Assembly: GCA_947479935.1 (NCBI GenBank)
Contig: CANKBG010000001.1
Span: forward strand, 106,692 to 170,691
Direction of reading: 5' to 3'
Source: Comamonadaceae bacterium
GTDB lineage: Bacteria > Pseudomonadota > Gammaproteobacteria > Burkholderiales > Burkholderiaceae_C
Length of the DNA: 64,000 bases
How positions within the stretch are numbered: the stretch's first letter is position 1; the number at the start of each line of letters is the position of its first letter. Positions 1 through 8,432 of the stretch are shown one piece after another. The position numbers and the translations under genes are program-made. The notes below the pieces were generated by a model. The model was given only the letters and a program-made list of their open reading frames with translations, searched no databases and was not told where the DNA came from.

Positions 1-125
1 AAAATGTTTACCAGCAAGTCGTTGTCTCGCAGCAAATGCCCATGAACAATGCCACAGGTATCACACCAGAAGAGCGTGAACTCATTGCCAATTGGTACCT
101 GGCGGGCGCCAAGTTCGATCAGTGA
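1..125 (+). CDS. puuD: C-terminal end of membrane urate oxidase PuuD (partial)
   Basis: Only the last 40 codons are in the window (reading phase begins at base 3, stop TGA at 123-125). The translated tail contains QQMPMNNATGITPEER followed by ELIANWYLAGA, which resembles the end of the cytochrome c domain of PuuD-type urate hydroxylases, where the axial-Met loop (MPMNNATG) and a final helix (WYLAGA) close the domain. These enzymes oxidise urate to 5-hydroxyisourate at the cytoplasmic membrane. It converges with the 8-oxoguanine deaminase gene and the two coding regions overlap by 7 bases (119-125). A urate-forming enzyme and a urate-consuming enzyme as neighbours fits purine breakdown. Most of the protein is outside the window, so the call rests on this short tail and its context. 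Confidence 0.72.
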   Translation, partial: NVYQQVVVSQQMPMNNATGITPEERELIANWYLAGAKFDQ

Positions 126-1534
126 CCTGCTGCAAGTTGTATTGCAAAATTGTTGTGGCGCTCAATCAGGGCGCCTAAGTCAACGGTGGCCAACTGGCCT
201 TCATTCACCACCACGCGACCATTCACCACGGTATAGGCGGCGGGCGCGCTTGCGCAGAGCATCAAACTCCCAATGGCGTCATGCACCGCGCCACCTGCAA
301 AGCTCAAGCTTCGCAAATCAAACAGGGCCAAGTCAGCGCAAAAACCAACACTCAGTTGGCCAATGTCTTTTCGACCCAAGACGTCAGCACCCCCCCGCGT
401 GGCCAAGCGCAATGCATCACGCGCAGTCATTTCCATGGGGGCAGTGTCGCAACCAAAAATGGTTTTGCCCTTGGCATCCACTTGAGGCGCTTCCAAAGAC
501 TTCCGAAGTCGCGCCACGAGCATGGTTTGCCTAGCTTCGTTGACCATGTGAGCCGCATCATTGCTGGCGCTCCCATCGACCCCTAAGCCCACAGGCACGC
601 CCGCATTGATCATTTTTCGAACGGGTGCAATGCCACTGGCCAGGCGCATGTTGCTGCAAGGGCAATGGGCCACACCTGTTCGAGTGGCTGCAAAAAGTGA
701 GATGCCTTCATCGTCCAATTTCACACAGTGAGCGTGCCAAACGTCGTGCCCCAGCCAGCCCAAATCTTCGGCGTATTGCGTGGGTGTTCGGTTAAATTTT
801 TCTAAGCTGTAGGCATTGTCATGGTCGTTTTCAGCTAAATGTGTGTGCAGTCGAACCCCATAGTGTCGAGCCATTTCAGCAGACAGTCGCATCAAATCTT
901 GGCTCACGCTAAAAGGTGAACAGGGGGCCACGGACACCTGCGTCATGGCACCATGCGAGGCATTGTGAAATTTTTCAATCAGGCGTTGTGTGTCCTTCAA
1001 GATGGCGTCTTCCTCCTCCACCACGCGATCGGGTGGGAGTCCACCCTTGGACTGACCCACGCTCATGCTGCCGCGCGTCGCTATAAAGCGCATGCCGATG
1101 GCTTGCGCTGCTGCAATGCAGTCGTCTAGCTTGACGCCATTGGGGTAGATGTACAAATGATCGCTGCTGGTGGTGCATCCTGACAACAACAACTCGGCCA
1201 TGGCCGTTTGTGTGCTGGCGTAAATCATGTCGGGCTGTAGACCGGCCCAAATGGGGTACAGGCCTCCAAGCCAGCCAAATAGCTCTGCGTTTTGAACACT
1301 TGGGATGGCACGCGTCAAGCTCTGAAACATGTGGTGGTGCGTGTTGACCATGCCAGGTATAACCACATGGTGCTGGGCTTCAATGACTTGATCGGCGCCG
1401 AGCGGTAATTCTGCGGCGGGTCCTATGGCTTCGATAACGTTGTCGCGGATGAAGATTGATGCGTTACAAAGTTCATCGCCAAGGTCATTCAGGGTGGCAA
1501 TGGTGTGTGCATTGCGAATGAGGAGGGTGGTCAT
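119..1534 (-). CDS. 8-oxoguanine deaminase (amidohydrolase family)
   Basis: A 471-residue cytosolic zinc amidohydrolase that matches the 8-oxoguanine deaminase / hydroxydechloroatrazine-hydrolase-like group, which converts 8-oxoguanine to urate and ammonia. The beta-strand-1 metal motif is NTHHH (His66-His68), a second metal His lies in HTHLAEND near residue 235, and the conserved GVDGSASND loop with the metal Asp lies near residue 320. Length is normal for the family. The gene faces the urate oxidase gene, so its product (urate) would be the substrate of its neighbour. ATG at 1534 directly precedes a normal N-terminal beta-sandwich segment. A related triazine-hydrolase activity cannot be excluded from sequence alone, but context favours the purine role. 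Confidence 0.85.
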   Translation of the reverse strand: MTTLLIRNAHTIATLNDLGDELCNASIFIRDNVIEAIGPAAELPLGADQVIEAQHHVVIPGMVNTHHHMFQSLTRAIPSVQNAELFGWLGGLYPIWAGLQPDMIYASTQTAMAELLLSGCTTSSDHLYIYPNGVKLDDCIAAAQAIGMRFIATRGSMSVGQSKGGLPPDRVVEEEDAILKDTQRLIEKFHNASHGAMTQVSVAPCSPFSVSQDLMRLSAEMARHYGVRLHTHLAENDHDNAYSLEKFNRTPTQYAEDLGWLGHDVWHAHCVKLDDEGISLFAATRTGVAHCPCSNMRLASGIAPVRKMINAGVPVGLGVDGSASNDAAHMVNEARQTMLVARLRKSLEAPQVDAKGKTIFGCDTAPMEMTARDALRLATRGGADVLGRKDIGQLSVGFCADLALFDLRSLSFAGGAVHDAIGSLMLCASAPAAYTVVNGRVVVNEGQLATVDLGALIERHNNFAIQLAAGH

Positions 1535-1594
1535 GTTGCAGATTTTGCACTAAGAAATTGCTTGTGGTGAAAGCAGACACTACACTCTGTGACC

Positions 1595-2938
1595 ATGAAG
1601 TCTACGCAAGCCTTGAATCCTGATATTCATCTGAACCCCCGCGCTTTTTTACGCCAACTGTTTGATGAGGCTGTGAGGCGAGCCTTGCCCTTAGAAAATA
1701 CACCTGCATTTTTGCCAAAGGTACCCAAGGGCCGCACCGTGGTTTTAGGTGCAGGCAAGGCTGCAGGTGCCATGGCCCACGCTGTAGAAGCTTTGTGGCC
1801 CAAAGATGCGGCCTTGTCTGGCATGGTGGTCACTCGGTATGGCCACACGCCTGTTCGGCCAGAGGGTGTGGCTGCGCGATTAAAGGTGGTTGAAGCTTCG
1901 CATCCAGTTCCTGATGCTGCCGGTTTGTCTGCAGCAGAAGAAATTTTGGCGCTAACCCAAGGCTTAACCGCCGATGATTTGGTTTTGTGCTTAATTTCTG
2001 GAGGCGGCTCAGCCTTGCTAACTTTGCCAGCCGATGGCTTGAGCTTGGCTGAGAAGCAAGCCATCAATCAGGCGTTGTTAAAGAGTGGCGCCAACATCGG
2101 TGAAATGAATTGTGTGCGCAAACATTTATCGCGTATTAAAGGGGGACGTTTGGCGGCAGCGTGCGCGCCGGCTCGGGTGATTACGCTCGCCATCAGTGAT
2201 GTGCCAGGCGATGACCCTTCTGTCATTGCCAGCGGCCCCACTGTGGCCGATGTCACCACTTGTACTGATGCACTTGAAATATTGCAGCGCTACAACATCG
2301 AAATTTCTGCAAAGGTATTGGAATCTTTACATACAGCAAAGTGGGAGTCGCCCAAATCGACACAAGTTCTTTTTCAAAGCAACGAAGTTCACTTGATTGC
2401 CACCCCGCAACAATCTCTGTTGGCTGCTGCGGCATTGGCAGAATCTAAAGGGCTTCGGGCCTATGTCTTGAGTGATGAGATGGAAGGCGAGTCGCGTGAA
2501 GTCGGCAAAGTTCATGGGGCATTGGCGCGTGCAAGCGCTCAAGGCAAGGGCGCCTTTGTGAAACCCTGCGTGATTTTAAGTGGTGGAGAAACCACCGTCA
2601 CCCTTCGAAAATCGCAACCGAAGCCGGGTGCCAAGCACAGAGAGGGCCGCGGCGGTCGCGCAGGCGAGTTTTGTATGGGCCTGGCGCTGGCTTTGCAAGG
2701 ACAAGAGGGCGTGTGGGCGCTGGCCGCAGATACGGACGGCATTGATGGGGTGGAAGACAATGCGGGTGCACTGGTGACGCCTGACACGCTCTCGCGAGCC
2801 CATCATGCAGGCCTGGTTTTGGCGGAACATCTTGAATTCAATGACGCTTATGGGTACTTCCAAGCCTTGAATGACCTGGTCTTTTCTGGCCCTACCCACA
2901 CCAACGTGAACGACTTCCGCGCTATATTGGTGTTGTGA
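1595..2938 (+). CDS. glycerate 2-kinase (MOFRL family, TtuD/GckA type)
   Basis: About 447 residues with the N-terminal DUF4147 Rossmann-like half (VVLGAGKAAGAMAHAVEAL near residue 50, SGGGSALL near residue 135) and the C-terminal MOFRL half (SGGETTVT near 330, HREGRGGRAGEF near 350, ADTDGIDG near 380). This family phosphorylates D-glycerate to 2-phosphoglycerate in the cytosol. Beside purine genes it would take up the glycerate made from glyoxylate via tartronate semialdehyde. A GTG at 1589 is in frame, but the ATG at 1595 is preferred. A possible -10 box TACACT (1581-1586) ends only 8 bases before that ATG, so the leader would be very short. It is divergent from the deaminase gene with about 60 bases between them. 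Confidence 0.85.
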   Translation: MKSTQALNPDIHLNPRAFLRQLFDEAVRRALPLENTPAFLPKVPKGRTVVLGAGKAAGAMAHAVEALWPKDAALSGMVVTRYGHTPVRPEGVAARLKVVEASHPVPDAAGLSAAEEILALTQGLTADDLVLCLISGGGSALLTLPADGLSLAEKQAINQALLKSGANIGEMNCVRKHLSRIKGGRLAAACAPARVITLAISDVPGDDPSVIASGPTVADVTTCTDALEILQRYNIEISAKVLESLHTAKWESPKSTQVLFQSNEVHLIATPQQSLLAAAALAESKGLRAYVLSDEMEGESREVGKVHGALARASAQGKGAFVKPCVILSGGETTVTLRKSQPKPGAKHREGRGGRAGEFCMGLALALQGQEGVWALAADTDGIDGVEDNAGALVTPDTLSRAHHAGLVLAEHLEFNDAYGYFQALNDLVFSGPTHTNVNDFRAILVL

Positions 2939-2994
2939 CAAAGTATTGATGTGCGTCAACGCGGCCAAGCTCAGGCTCTGGCAAATTCGTCAAT

Positions 2995-3621
2995 ATGTTG
3001 AATCGTGTTCTCCCTAACAGACTATCTCCCACCGAAGTTGTGCCCTGTGGCACCGTGTTGTTGACCCGTGGACAGGCTGCTACAAAGGCTGTGCATCTTT
3101 TGAGCGGTCGGGTTGCGTTTGGCGTGATTGAACAAGGCGTCATGGTTCATCAATTGGGTATTGTTCAGGGCCCTTTTTGGTTGGAGGCTGCTGCAGCCAT
3201 GTTGGGATTGCCGCACGCGGTAGATGCTTTGGCTGAAACTTCAGTCACCCTACAAACCATGCCATTGGGTCAATTTAAAAGTCATCTGAAGCATTTGCCT
3301 GAACCCGTTCACACCTTGATACTCGATTTAGCGAAGGCGCAAAGGCAGCAAATAGAAGTGGCAGTCAGTCGCTTGGCCAAAGATGCGGACGCGCGTTTTG
3401 CTGAATGGCTACTTAGACACGCAGAGCCATCGGATGCGAAAGGCAGCATGGCCGTTGTTTTGCGCGATAGAAAGCGTTTGATTGCTGCTCAGTTGGGCAT
3501 TGCACCCGAAACTTTCTCGCGGGTACTCAAGCACCTGCGAGATCGCAACCTCATCAGCGGTTGCGGCAGGGTTTTGAATCTCATTGATACGCCAGGTTTG
3601 CAGTCTCTGGCCGGAATTTAG
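2995..3621 (+). CDS. Crp/Fnr-family transcriptional regulator
   Basis: 208 residues with an N-terminal cyclic-nucleotide-binding-like beta barrel (roughly residues 10-110), a long dimer helix (about 105-130), and a C-terminal winged helix (about 135-200). The recognition region reads RKRLIAAQLGIAPETFSRVLKHL, typical of Crp/Fnr HTH. No cysteine cluster is present at the N terminus, so an FNR-type oxygen-sensing Fe-S cluster is unlikely, and the effector is unknown. It lies between glycerate kinase and the BMP transporter operon on the same strand, so control of the purine/nucleoside genes is a reasonable inference but not shown. Confidence 0.82.
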   Translation: MLNRVLPNRLSPTEVVPCGTVLLTRGQAATKAVHLLSGRVAFGVIEQGVMVHQLGIVQGPFWLEAAAAMLGLPHAVDALAETSVTLQTMPLGQFKSHLKHLPEPVHTLILDLAKAQRQQIEVAVSRLAKDADARFAEWLLRHAEPSDAKGSMAVVLRDRKRLIAAQLGIAPETFSRVLKHLRDRNLISGCGRVLNLIDTPGLQSLAGI

Positions 3622-3691
3622 CCCCATTCGGTATCAGGGGCCAGGCGTCGGTCTTAAAGCTAGATAGAATTTGTCTAACTTTGAGATTTAA

Positions 3692-5212
3692 ATGCATTCC
3701 ACTGAGCCAGCCCGACTGACACTTTCGAACATCACTAAGCGTTACCCGGGTGTGGTGGCCAATCGCTCGGTGTCTTTGACGGTGCGGCCGGGTGAGGCGC
3801 ATGCTGTCTTGGGTGAAAACGGCGCTGGTAAATCAACCCTCATGAAAATCATCTACGGCACTGTGAAGCCCGATGAAGGTGAGATTCATTACAACGGTCA
3901 AGCCGTGCACATTCGCAATCCCCAGCAAGCACGTGCCTTGGGCATCAGCATGGTGTTTCAGCACTTTAGTTTGTTTGACACGCTGAGTGTGGCTGAAAAT
4001 GTGTGGTTGGGCTTACATCAATCACTTAGGCTGGCGGAAGTCACTTCGCGCATCAGCTCAAAAGCAACTGAATACGGCCTCGACATTGACCCCTTCAGGC
4101 CCGTTCATACGTTGAGTGTAGGCGAGATGCAGCGCGTAGAAATTATTCGCGCATTGCTCACAGAACCCAAGCTGCTCATATTGGATGAACCCACCTCTGT
4201 GCTAACACCGCAGGCAGTCGTTAAGCTTTTTGTGGTGCTGAAAAAATTGGTGAGTGAGGGCTGCAGTTTGTTGTATATCAGCCATAAGCTTCACGAGATC
4301 AGAGAGCTGTGCACAGCTTGCACCGTTTTGCGCTCTGGTGAGGTCACAGGTGTTTGCGATCCCAGAGAAGAATCCAACGCATCGCTCAGCCGCTTGATGA
4401 TTGGTGCTGAACCGCCAGCCTTGTTGCACCAAGAACGAACGCCAGGCCCCGTCTTGTTTGAAGCCCACAATTTATCTTTGGCCAAAGAGGATCAATTTGG
4501 TGTGGACTTGCACAATATTCGTTTGCAAGTGCGAGCCGGCGAGGTGGTGGGCATTGCGGGTGTTTCGGGCAATGGACAGCGAGAGCTTCTTTATGCTTTG
4601 TCGGGCGAAGATACACGAGCCGATCCTTCTGCTGTGCAACTGGAAGGCCAGCCCGTGGGGCAGTTGGGCCCTGATGCTCGTCGACAAGTGGGCTTGCATT
4701 TTGTGCCTGAAGAAAGATTGGGCCGCGGGGCCGTGCCATCGCTCAGTTTGGCGCACAACATGTTGCTGACCAGAGTTGAGGCAATGACAAGCATTGGTTG
4801 GATTCACACCAAAGTGCTGAAAGCACAAGCGCAAAAAGTGATTGACCAATTCAATGTCAAGGCCAATGGGCCTCTTGCGGCTGCGCAGTCTTTGTCGGGT
4901 GGCAATTTACAAAAATTCATTGTGGGCCGGGAGATCGATGCCAAGCCCAAAGTGCTGTTGGTGTCGCAACCCACTTGGGGTGTGGATGTGGGTGCGGCCG
5001 CTCAAATTCGCGGTGAGTTATTGGCGCTTCGCGATGCTGGTTGTGCGGTGCTTGTGGTGAGTGAAGAGTTGGATGAGTTGTTTGAAATTTGCGATCGAAT
5101 GTACGTCATGGCCAATGGCAAGCTCTCGCCCTCTATTCAGCGCAAAGATGCCACAGTCGTCCAAATTGGGGAATGGATGAGTGGTTTGTGGGAGGTACAT
5201 GCTCAAGCTTGA
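3692..5212 (+). CDS. ABC transporter ATP-binding protein, nucleoside/BMP type (two fused ATPase domains)
   Basis: 506 residues with two tandem nucleotide-binding domains, the layout of simple-sugar and nucleoside (NupO/RbsA-like) importers. Domain 1 has Walker A GENGAGKST (about 41-49), signature LSVGEMQR (about 140) and Walker B LLILDEPTSVL (about 160). Domain 2 has a non-consensus P-loop region GVSGNGQREL near 290 and signature LSGGNLQKF near 400, followed by SQPTWGVD in place of a canonical Walker B DEPT, so ATP hydrolysis at that site may be weak. It heads a four-gene operon with two permeases and a BMP lipoprotein. Together with the purine genes upstream this suggests nucleoside, purine or oxidised-purine uptake. 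Confidence 0.88.
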   Translation: MHSTEPARLTLSNITKRYPGVVANRSVSLTVRPGEAHAVLGENGAGKSTLMKIIYGTVKPDEGEIHYNGQAVHIRNPQQARALGISMVFQHFSLFDTLSVAENVWLGLHQSLRLAEVTSRISSKATEYGLDIDPFRPVHTLSVGEMQRVEIIRALLTEPKLLILDEPTSVLTPQAVVKLFVVLKKLVSEGCSLLYISHKLHEIRELCTACTVLRSGEVTGVCDPREESNASLSRLMIGAEPPALLHQERTPGPVLFEAHNLSLAKEDQFGVDLHNIRLQVRAGEVVGIAGVSGNGQRELLYALSGEDTRADPSAVQLEGQPVGQLGPDARRQVGLHFVPEERLGRGAVPSLSLAHNMLLTRVEAMTSIGWIHTKVLKAQAQKVIDQFNVKANGPLAAAQSLSGGNLQKFIVGREIDAKPKVLLVSQPTWGVDVGAAAQIRGELLALRDAGCAVLVVSEELDELFEICDRMYVMANGKLSPSIQRKDATVVQIGEWMSGLWEVHAQA

Positions 5213-6263
5213 ACCGCGGCCTCAAGCGTCTGAATTTTGGCGCTTTGCCTCTCCGCTCTTGGCCTTGGCCATCACGGTTGCCTTGGGCATCGGCTTGTTT
5301 GTCTTGCTTGGGAAAGACCCCTTACGCGGTCTTCAAATGTTTTTTTGGGAACCGTTGAAGTCCGCCTATGCATTGGGCGAACTCATGGTGAAGGCCACCC
5401 CCTTGCTGGTCATTGCGCTGGGCTTGGCTGTTTGTTATCGATCTAATGTTTGGAATATTGGCGCTGAAGGCCAGTTTGTGATGGGTGCTGTGGCTGCAGG
5501 TGGTGTGGCCCTGTTGGCCGACAAAGAAACAGGCCGATGGATTGTGTTGGCCGTGATTTTAGCTGGCATGGCAGGCGGCATGTTTTGGGGCGCCATCACG
5601 GCTTGGTTAAAGGATAAATTTCACGCCAATGAAATTTTGGTCAGCTTGATGTTGGTGTATGTGGCTGACATGGTGTTGGGGTATTTGGTTTATGGCCCCT
5701 GGAAAGATCCTGCTGGCTATAACTTTCCGCAAACCAAAACTTTTGAGGCGGTAACCCAAATTCCTCGCTTAATGAGTGGCTCACGCATGAGCGTGGGTCT
5801 GATCATTGCACTGTTAGGTGTTGCTGCTGTTTGGATTTTCTTGTTTAGAACACGTGCTGGCTTTGCGCAACAAGTGGGGGGCTTGGCACCTGCGGCTTCT
5901 CGTTATGCAGGCTTTTCTTCTCGCAAGGCTCTGTGGGTTGCGCTATTGGTATCGGGGGGTGCCGCAGGATTGGCGGGTGCATTGGAGGTGGCCGGACCCT
6001 TGGGTCAACTCACGCCTTATGTGCCTTCAGGTTATGGCTTTGCGGCCATCATCGTGGCTTATGTGGGTCGATTGCATCCTGTGGGCTTGGTGTTTTCTGC
6101 TGTACTCATGAGTATGTTTTATATTGGTGGCGAGTTGGCGCAATCGCGCATGGGCTTGCCTAAATCTATCACGGGGGTATTCCAAGGCTTGCTGCTGTTT
6201 AGTTTGTTGGCTTGTGACACCCTGGTGGCGTATCGCCTGCGTTGGCAGAGCAGGAGGGTTTGA
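5199..6263 (+). CDS. ABC transporter permease, nucleoside/BMP type (subunit 1)
   Basis: About 354 residues and strongly hydrophobic, with around eight to ten predicted membrane segments. It is the BPD_transp_2-type permease seen with BMP binding proteins (NupP-like). An in-frame GTG lies at 5181, but the ribosome binding site GGAGG at 5190-5194 sits 4 bases before ATG 5199, which I take as the start. The resulting 14-base overlap with the end of the ATPase gene indicates translational coupling. Conserved features include the cytoplasmic EAA-like loop around NIGAEGQFVMGA (about residue 90) and a glycine-rich late segment (SGGAAGLAGALEVAGP). Confidence 0.87.
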   Translation: MLKLEPRPQASEFWRFASPLLALAITVALGIGLFVLLGKDPLRGLQMFFWEPLKSAYALGELMVKATPLLVIALGLAVCYRSNVWNIGAEGQFVMGAVAAGGVALLADKETGRWIVLAVILAGMAGGMFWGAITAWLKDKFHANEILVSLMLVYVADMVLGYLVYGPWKDPAGYNFPQTKTFEAVTQIPRLMSGSRMSVGLIIALLGVAAVWIFLFRTRAGFAQQVGGLAPAASRYAGFSSRKALWVALLVSGGAAGLAGALEVAGPLGQLTPYVPSGYGFAAIIVAYVGRLHPVGLVFSAVLMSMFYIGGELAQSRMGLPKSITGVFQGLLLFSLLACDTLVAYRLRWQSRRV

Positions 6264-7183
6264 TGGAATCTTATGCATTGCTGTTGGCAGCCACCCTGAA
6301 TGCAGGCACGGTGCTGGCCATTGCGGCTCTGGGTTTGTTGATCAACGAAAAAGCCGGCATTGTCAATTTAGGTGCCGAAGGCATGATGCTCTGCGCCGCC
6401 ATTGCAGGCTTTGCAACTGTGGTGCACACAGGCAGTGACAACTTGGGCTTTTTGGCAGGCATGGGGGCAGGGGCTTTGATGGCTTCCTTGTTTGGTGTGT
6501 TGGTCATCTACCTTGGCACCAATCAATATGCCACTGGCTTGGCGTTGAGTTTGTTTGGGGTTGGGTTTTCAGCATTTGTGGGCATTGGGTATGTGCAAGA
6601 AAAATTGCCTCCCAGACCTCAGTTTGAAATTCCATGGTTGGCCGATATCCCATTGTTAGGCCCTGCATTCTTTAAACAGCACCCTTTGGTTTACGGGGTG
6701 ATCATCCTTGTTTTTGGCATGATGTGGTTTCTTTATCAAACCCGCACCGGCTTGGTGCTTCGTTCGGTGGGTGAATCCCCCGAATCGGCGCATGCATTGG
6801 GTTATTCGGTGCGTCGCATTCGGTTTTTTGCGGTGGTTGCGGGCGGTGCGTTGTGCGGGTTGTCTGGCGCGTACATCTCTGTGGCCTACACTCCCCTCTG
6901 GGTGGAGGGTATGGTGGCCGGTAAAGGTTGGATTGCCTTGGCCTTAACCACGTTTGCAACCTGGCGGCCGGCGCGAATATTGCTTGGTGCTTACCTGTTT
7001 GGTGGGGTCACTATGCTGCAGTTTCATCTGCAAGGTTTGGGCGTTCAAGTGCCGAGTCAATGGCTTTCCGCGCTTCCTTATCTGGCAACCATTGTGGTGC
7101 TGGCTTTGATATCGCGAAATCCGGCCTGGATTCGAATCAACATGCCCGCATCACTGGGCAAACCCTTTCAACCCGGTTCATAA
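6263..7183 (+). CDS. ABC transporter permease, nucleoside/BMP type (subunit 2)
   Basis: 306 residues of an integral membrane permease partnering the preceding one (NupQ-like). The motif NLGAEGMMLCAAIAGFAT near residue 40 mirrors the NIGAEGQFVMGA loop of subunit 1. The start chosen is ATG 6263, which overlaps the TGA of the upstream permease (TGATG), with AGGAGG at 6252-6257 as ribosome binding site; an in-frame TTG at 6242 is rejected. The transporter would form a heterodimeric channel with subunit 1 and use the fused ATPase. Substrate is inferred from family and context only. Confidence 0.87.
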   Translation: MESYALLLAATLNAGTVLAIAALGLLINEKAGIVNLGAEGMMLCAAIAGFATVVHTGSDNLGFLAGMGAGALMASLFGVLVIYLGTNQYATGLALSLFGVGFSAFVGIGYVQEKLPPRPQFEIPWLADIPLLGPAFFKQHPLVYGVIILVFGMMWFLYQTRTGLVLRSVGESPESAHALGYSVRRIRFFAVVAGGALCGLSGAYISVAYTPLWVEGMVAGKGWIALALTTFATWRPARILLGAYLFGGVTMLQFHLQGLGVQVPSQWLSALPYLATIVVLALISRNPAWIRINMPASLGKPFQPGS

Positions 7184-7226
7184 TGTTTTTTTTCGTGCAA
7201 CCCTGTTTATCCATAAAGGAAAATCC

Positions 7227-8348
7227 ATGACAGTTCTGAACAAGCGATCGGTTCTTAAAATCGCCGTCATCTCGATAGTCGCTGCTGCTGCACTCCTAGC
7301 CTGCGGCAAAAAAGAAGAAGCCAAGCCTGCAGCCGCAGCCAAAGCTGAGCCCCTTAAAGTGGCCTTTGCCTATGTTGGCCCTGTGGGCGATGGTGGCTGG
7401 ACATTTGCACACGACAACGCTCGCAAGGCTTTAGAAAAAGAATATGGCGACAAAATCGTCACCACCTTTGTTGAAAAAGTGCCTGAAAGCGCTGATGCAG
7501 AGCGGGTTTTCCGCGACTTGGCCAGCCAGGGTAACAAGGTGATTTTCGGCACCACATTCGGCTACATGGACCCGATGTTGAAAGTGGCTGCAGACAACAA
7601 AGAAATCAAGTTTGAACATGCCACCGGTTTCAAAACAGCCGACAACATGCGGACCTACGATAGCCGTACTTATGAAGGTGCTTACATGGCTGGCGTGATC
7701 GCTGGCAAGATGACCAAGACCAACACATTGGGCGTTGTGGGTTCTATTCCAATCCCAGAAGTGATTCGCAACATCAACACCTTCACATTGGGTGCTCAAT
7801 CGGTTAACCCCAAAGTAAAGACCAAAGTGGTTTGGATCAATGAGTGGTTCAATCCTCCTAAAGAAACTGATGCTGCAACATCTTTAATCAACCAGGGCGC
7901 TGACGTTCTGATGCAAAACACAGACTCTTCTGCTGTGTTGCAAACTGCCGAAAAAATGGGTAAGCGCGCATTTGGCTGGGATTCCGACATGACCGCCTAT
8001 GGCCCTAAAGCTCACTTAGGCTCTGCTGTGATTAACTGGGCGCCTTATTACATCAAGGCCGTTGGAGAAGCCCTCGGCGGTAATTGGGCCACTGGCCAAA
8101 GCTGGTGGGGCGTGAAAGAAGGCGCCATCGACATGGTGTCTGTGGCCGCCGATGTGCCTGAAGATACCAAGAAACGCATTGAAGAAATCAAGGCAGGTCT
8201 GAAAGACGGTAGCTTCTCTATCTGGAAAGGTCCCATCTTGGGCCAAGACGGTAAAGAAGTTCTGGCCAAAGATGCTGTCGCTGACGACAAATTTTTGGGC
8301 GGTATCAAGTTCTACGTTAAAGGCGTAGAAGGCAAAGTGCCTAACTGA
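7227..8348 (+). CDS. BMP-family ABC transporter substrate-binding lipoprotein
   Basis: 373 residues. A lipoprotein signal peptide ends with the lipobox LLAC (Cys26), followed by a Lys/Glu/Ala-rich linker. The mature protein is a basic-membrane-protein (PnrA/Med-like) fold: VGPVGDGGWTFAHDNAR after the linker, FGTTFGYMDPM near residue 110, and YEGAYMAGVIAGKMT near 150. Family members bind purine nucleosides or related compounds at the outer face of the inner membrane. It is the last gene of the operon, with AAAGGA upstream of the ATG and a strong terminator after the stop. A paralogue without a lipobox is encoded at 11303-12397. Confidence 0.9.
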   Translation: MTVLNKRSVLKIAVISIVAAAALLACGKKEEAKPAAAAKAEPLKVAFAYVGPVGDGGWTFAHDNARKALEKEYGDKIVTTFVEKVPESADAERVFRDLASQGNKVIFGTTFGYMDPMLKVAADNKEIKFEHATGFKTADNMRTYDSRTYEGAYMAGVIAGKMTKTNTLGVVGSIPIPEVIRNINTFTLGAQSVNPKVKTKVVWINEWFNPPKETDAATSLINQGADVLMQNTDSSAVLQTAEKMGKRAFGWDSDMTAYGPKAHLGSAVINWAPYYIKAVGEALGGNWATGQSWWGVKEGAIDMVSVAADVPEDTKKRIEEIKAGLKDGSFSIWKGPILGQDGKEVLAKDAVADDKFLGGIKFYVKGVEGKVPN

Positions 8349-8378
8349 TTTAATGCGACATCAAGGTCGCTACCAGTT

Positions 8379-8414
8379 AAAAAGCCTCCCTTCAAATGAA
8401 AGGAGGCTTTTTTT
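8379..8414. terminator. intrinsic terminator, bidirectional
   Basis: A hairpin pairs AAAAAGCCTCC (8379-8389) with GGAGGCTTTTT (8402-8412), with TTC/GAA extending the stem toward a small loop. It has T-rich flanks on both strands and sits between the convergent ends of the BMP lipoprotein gene and the M16 peptidase gene, so it can serve both. Confidence 0.9.
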
Positions 8415-8432
8415 ATGATGTCTTTGAATTGA

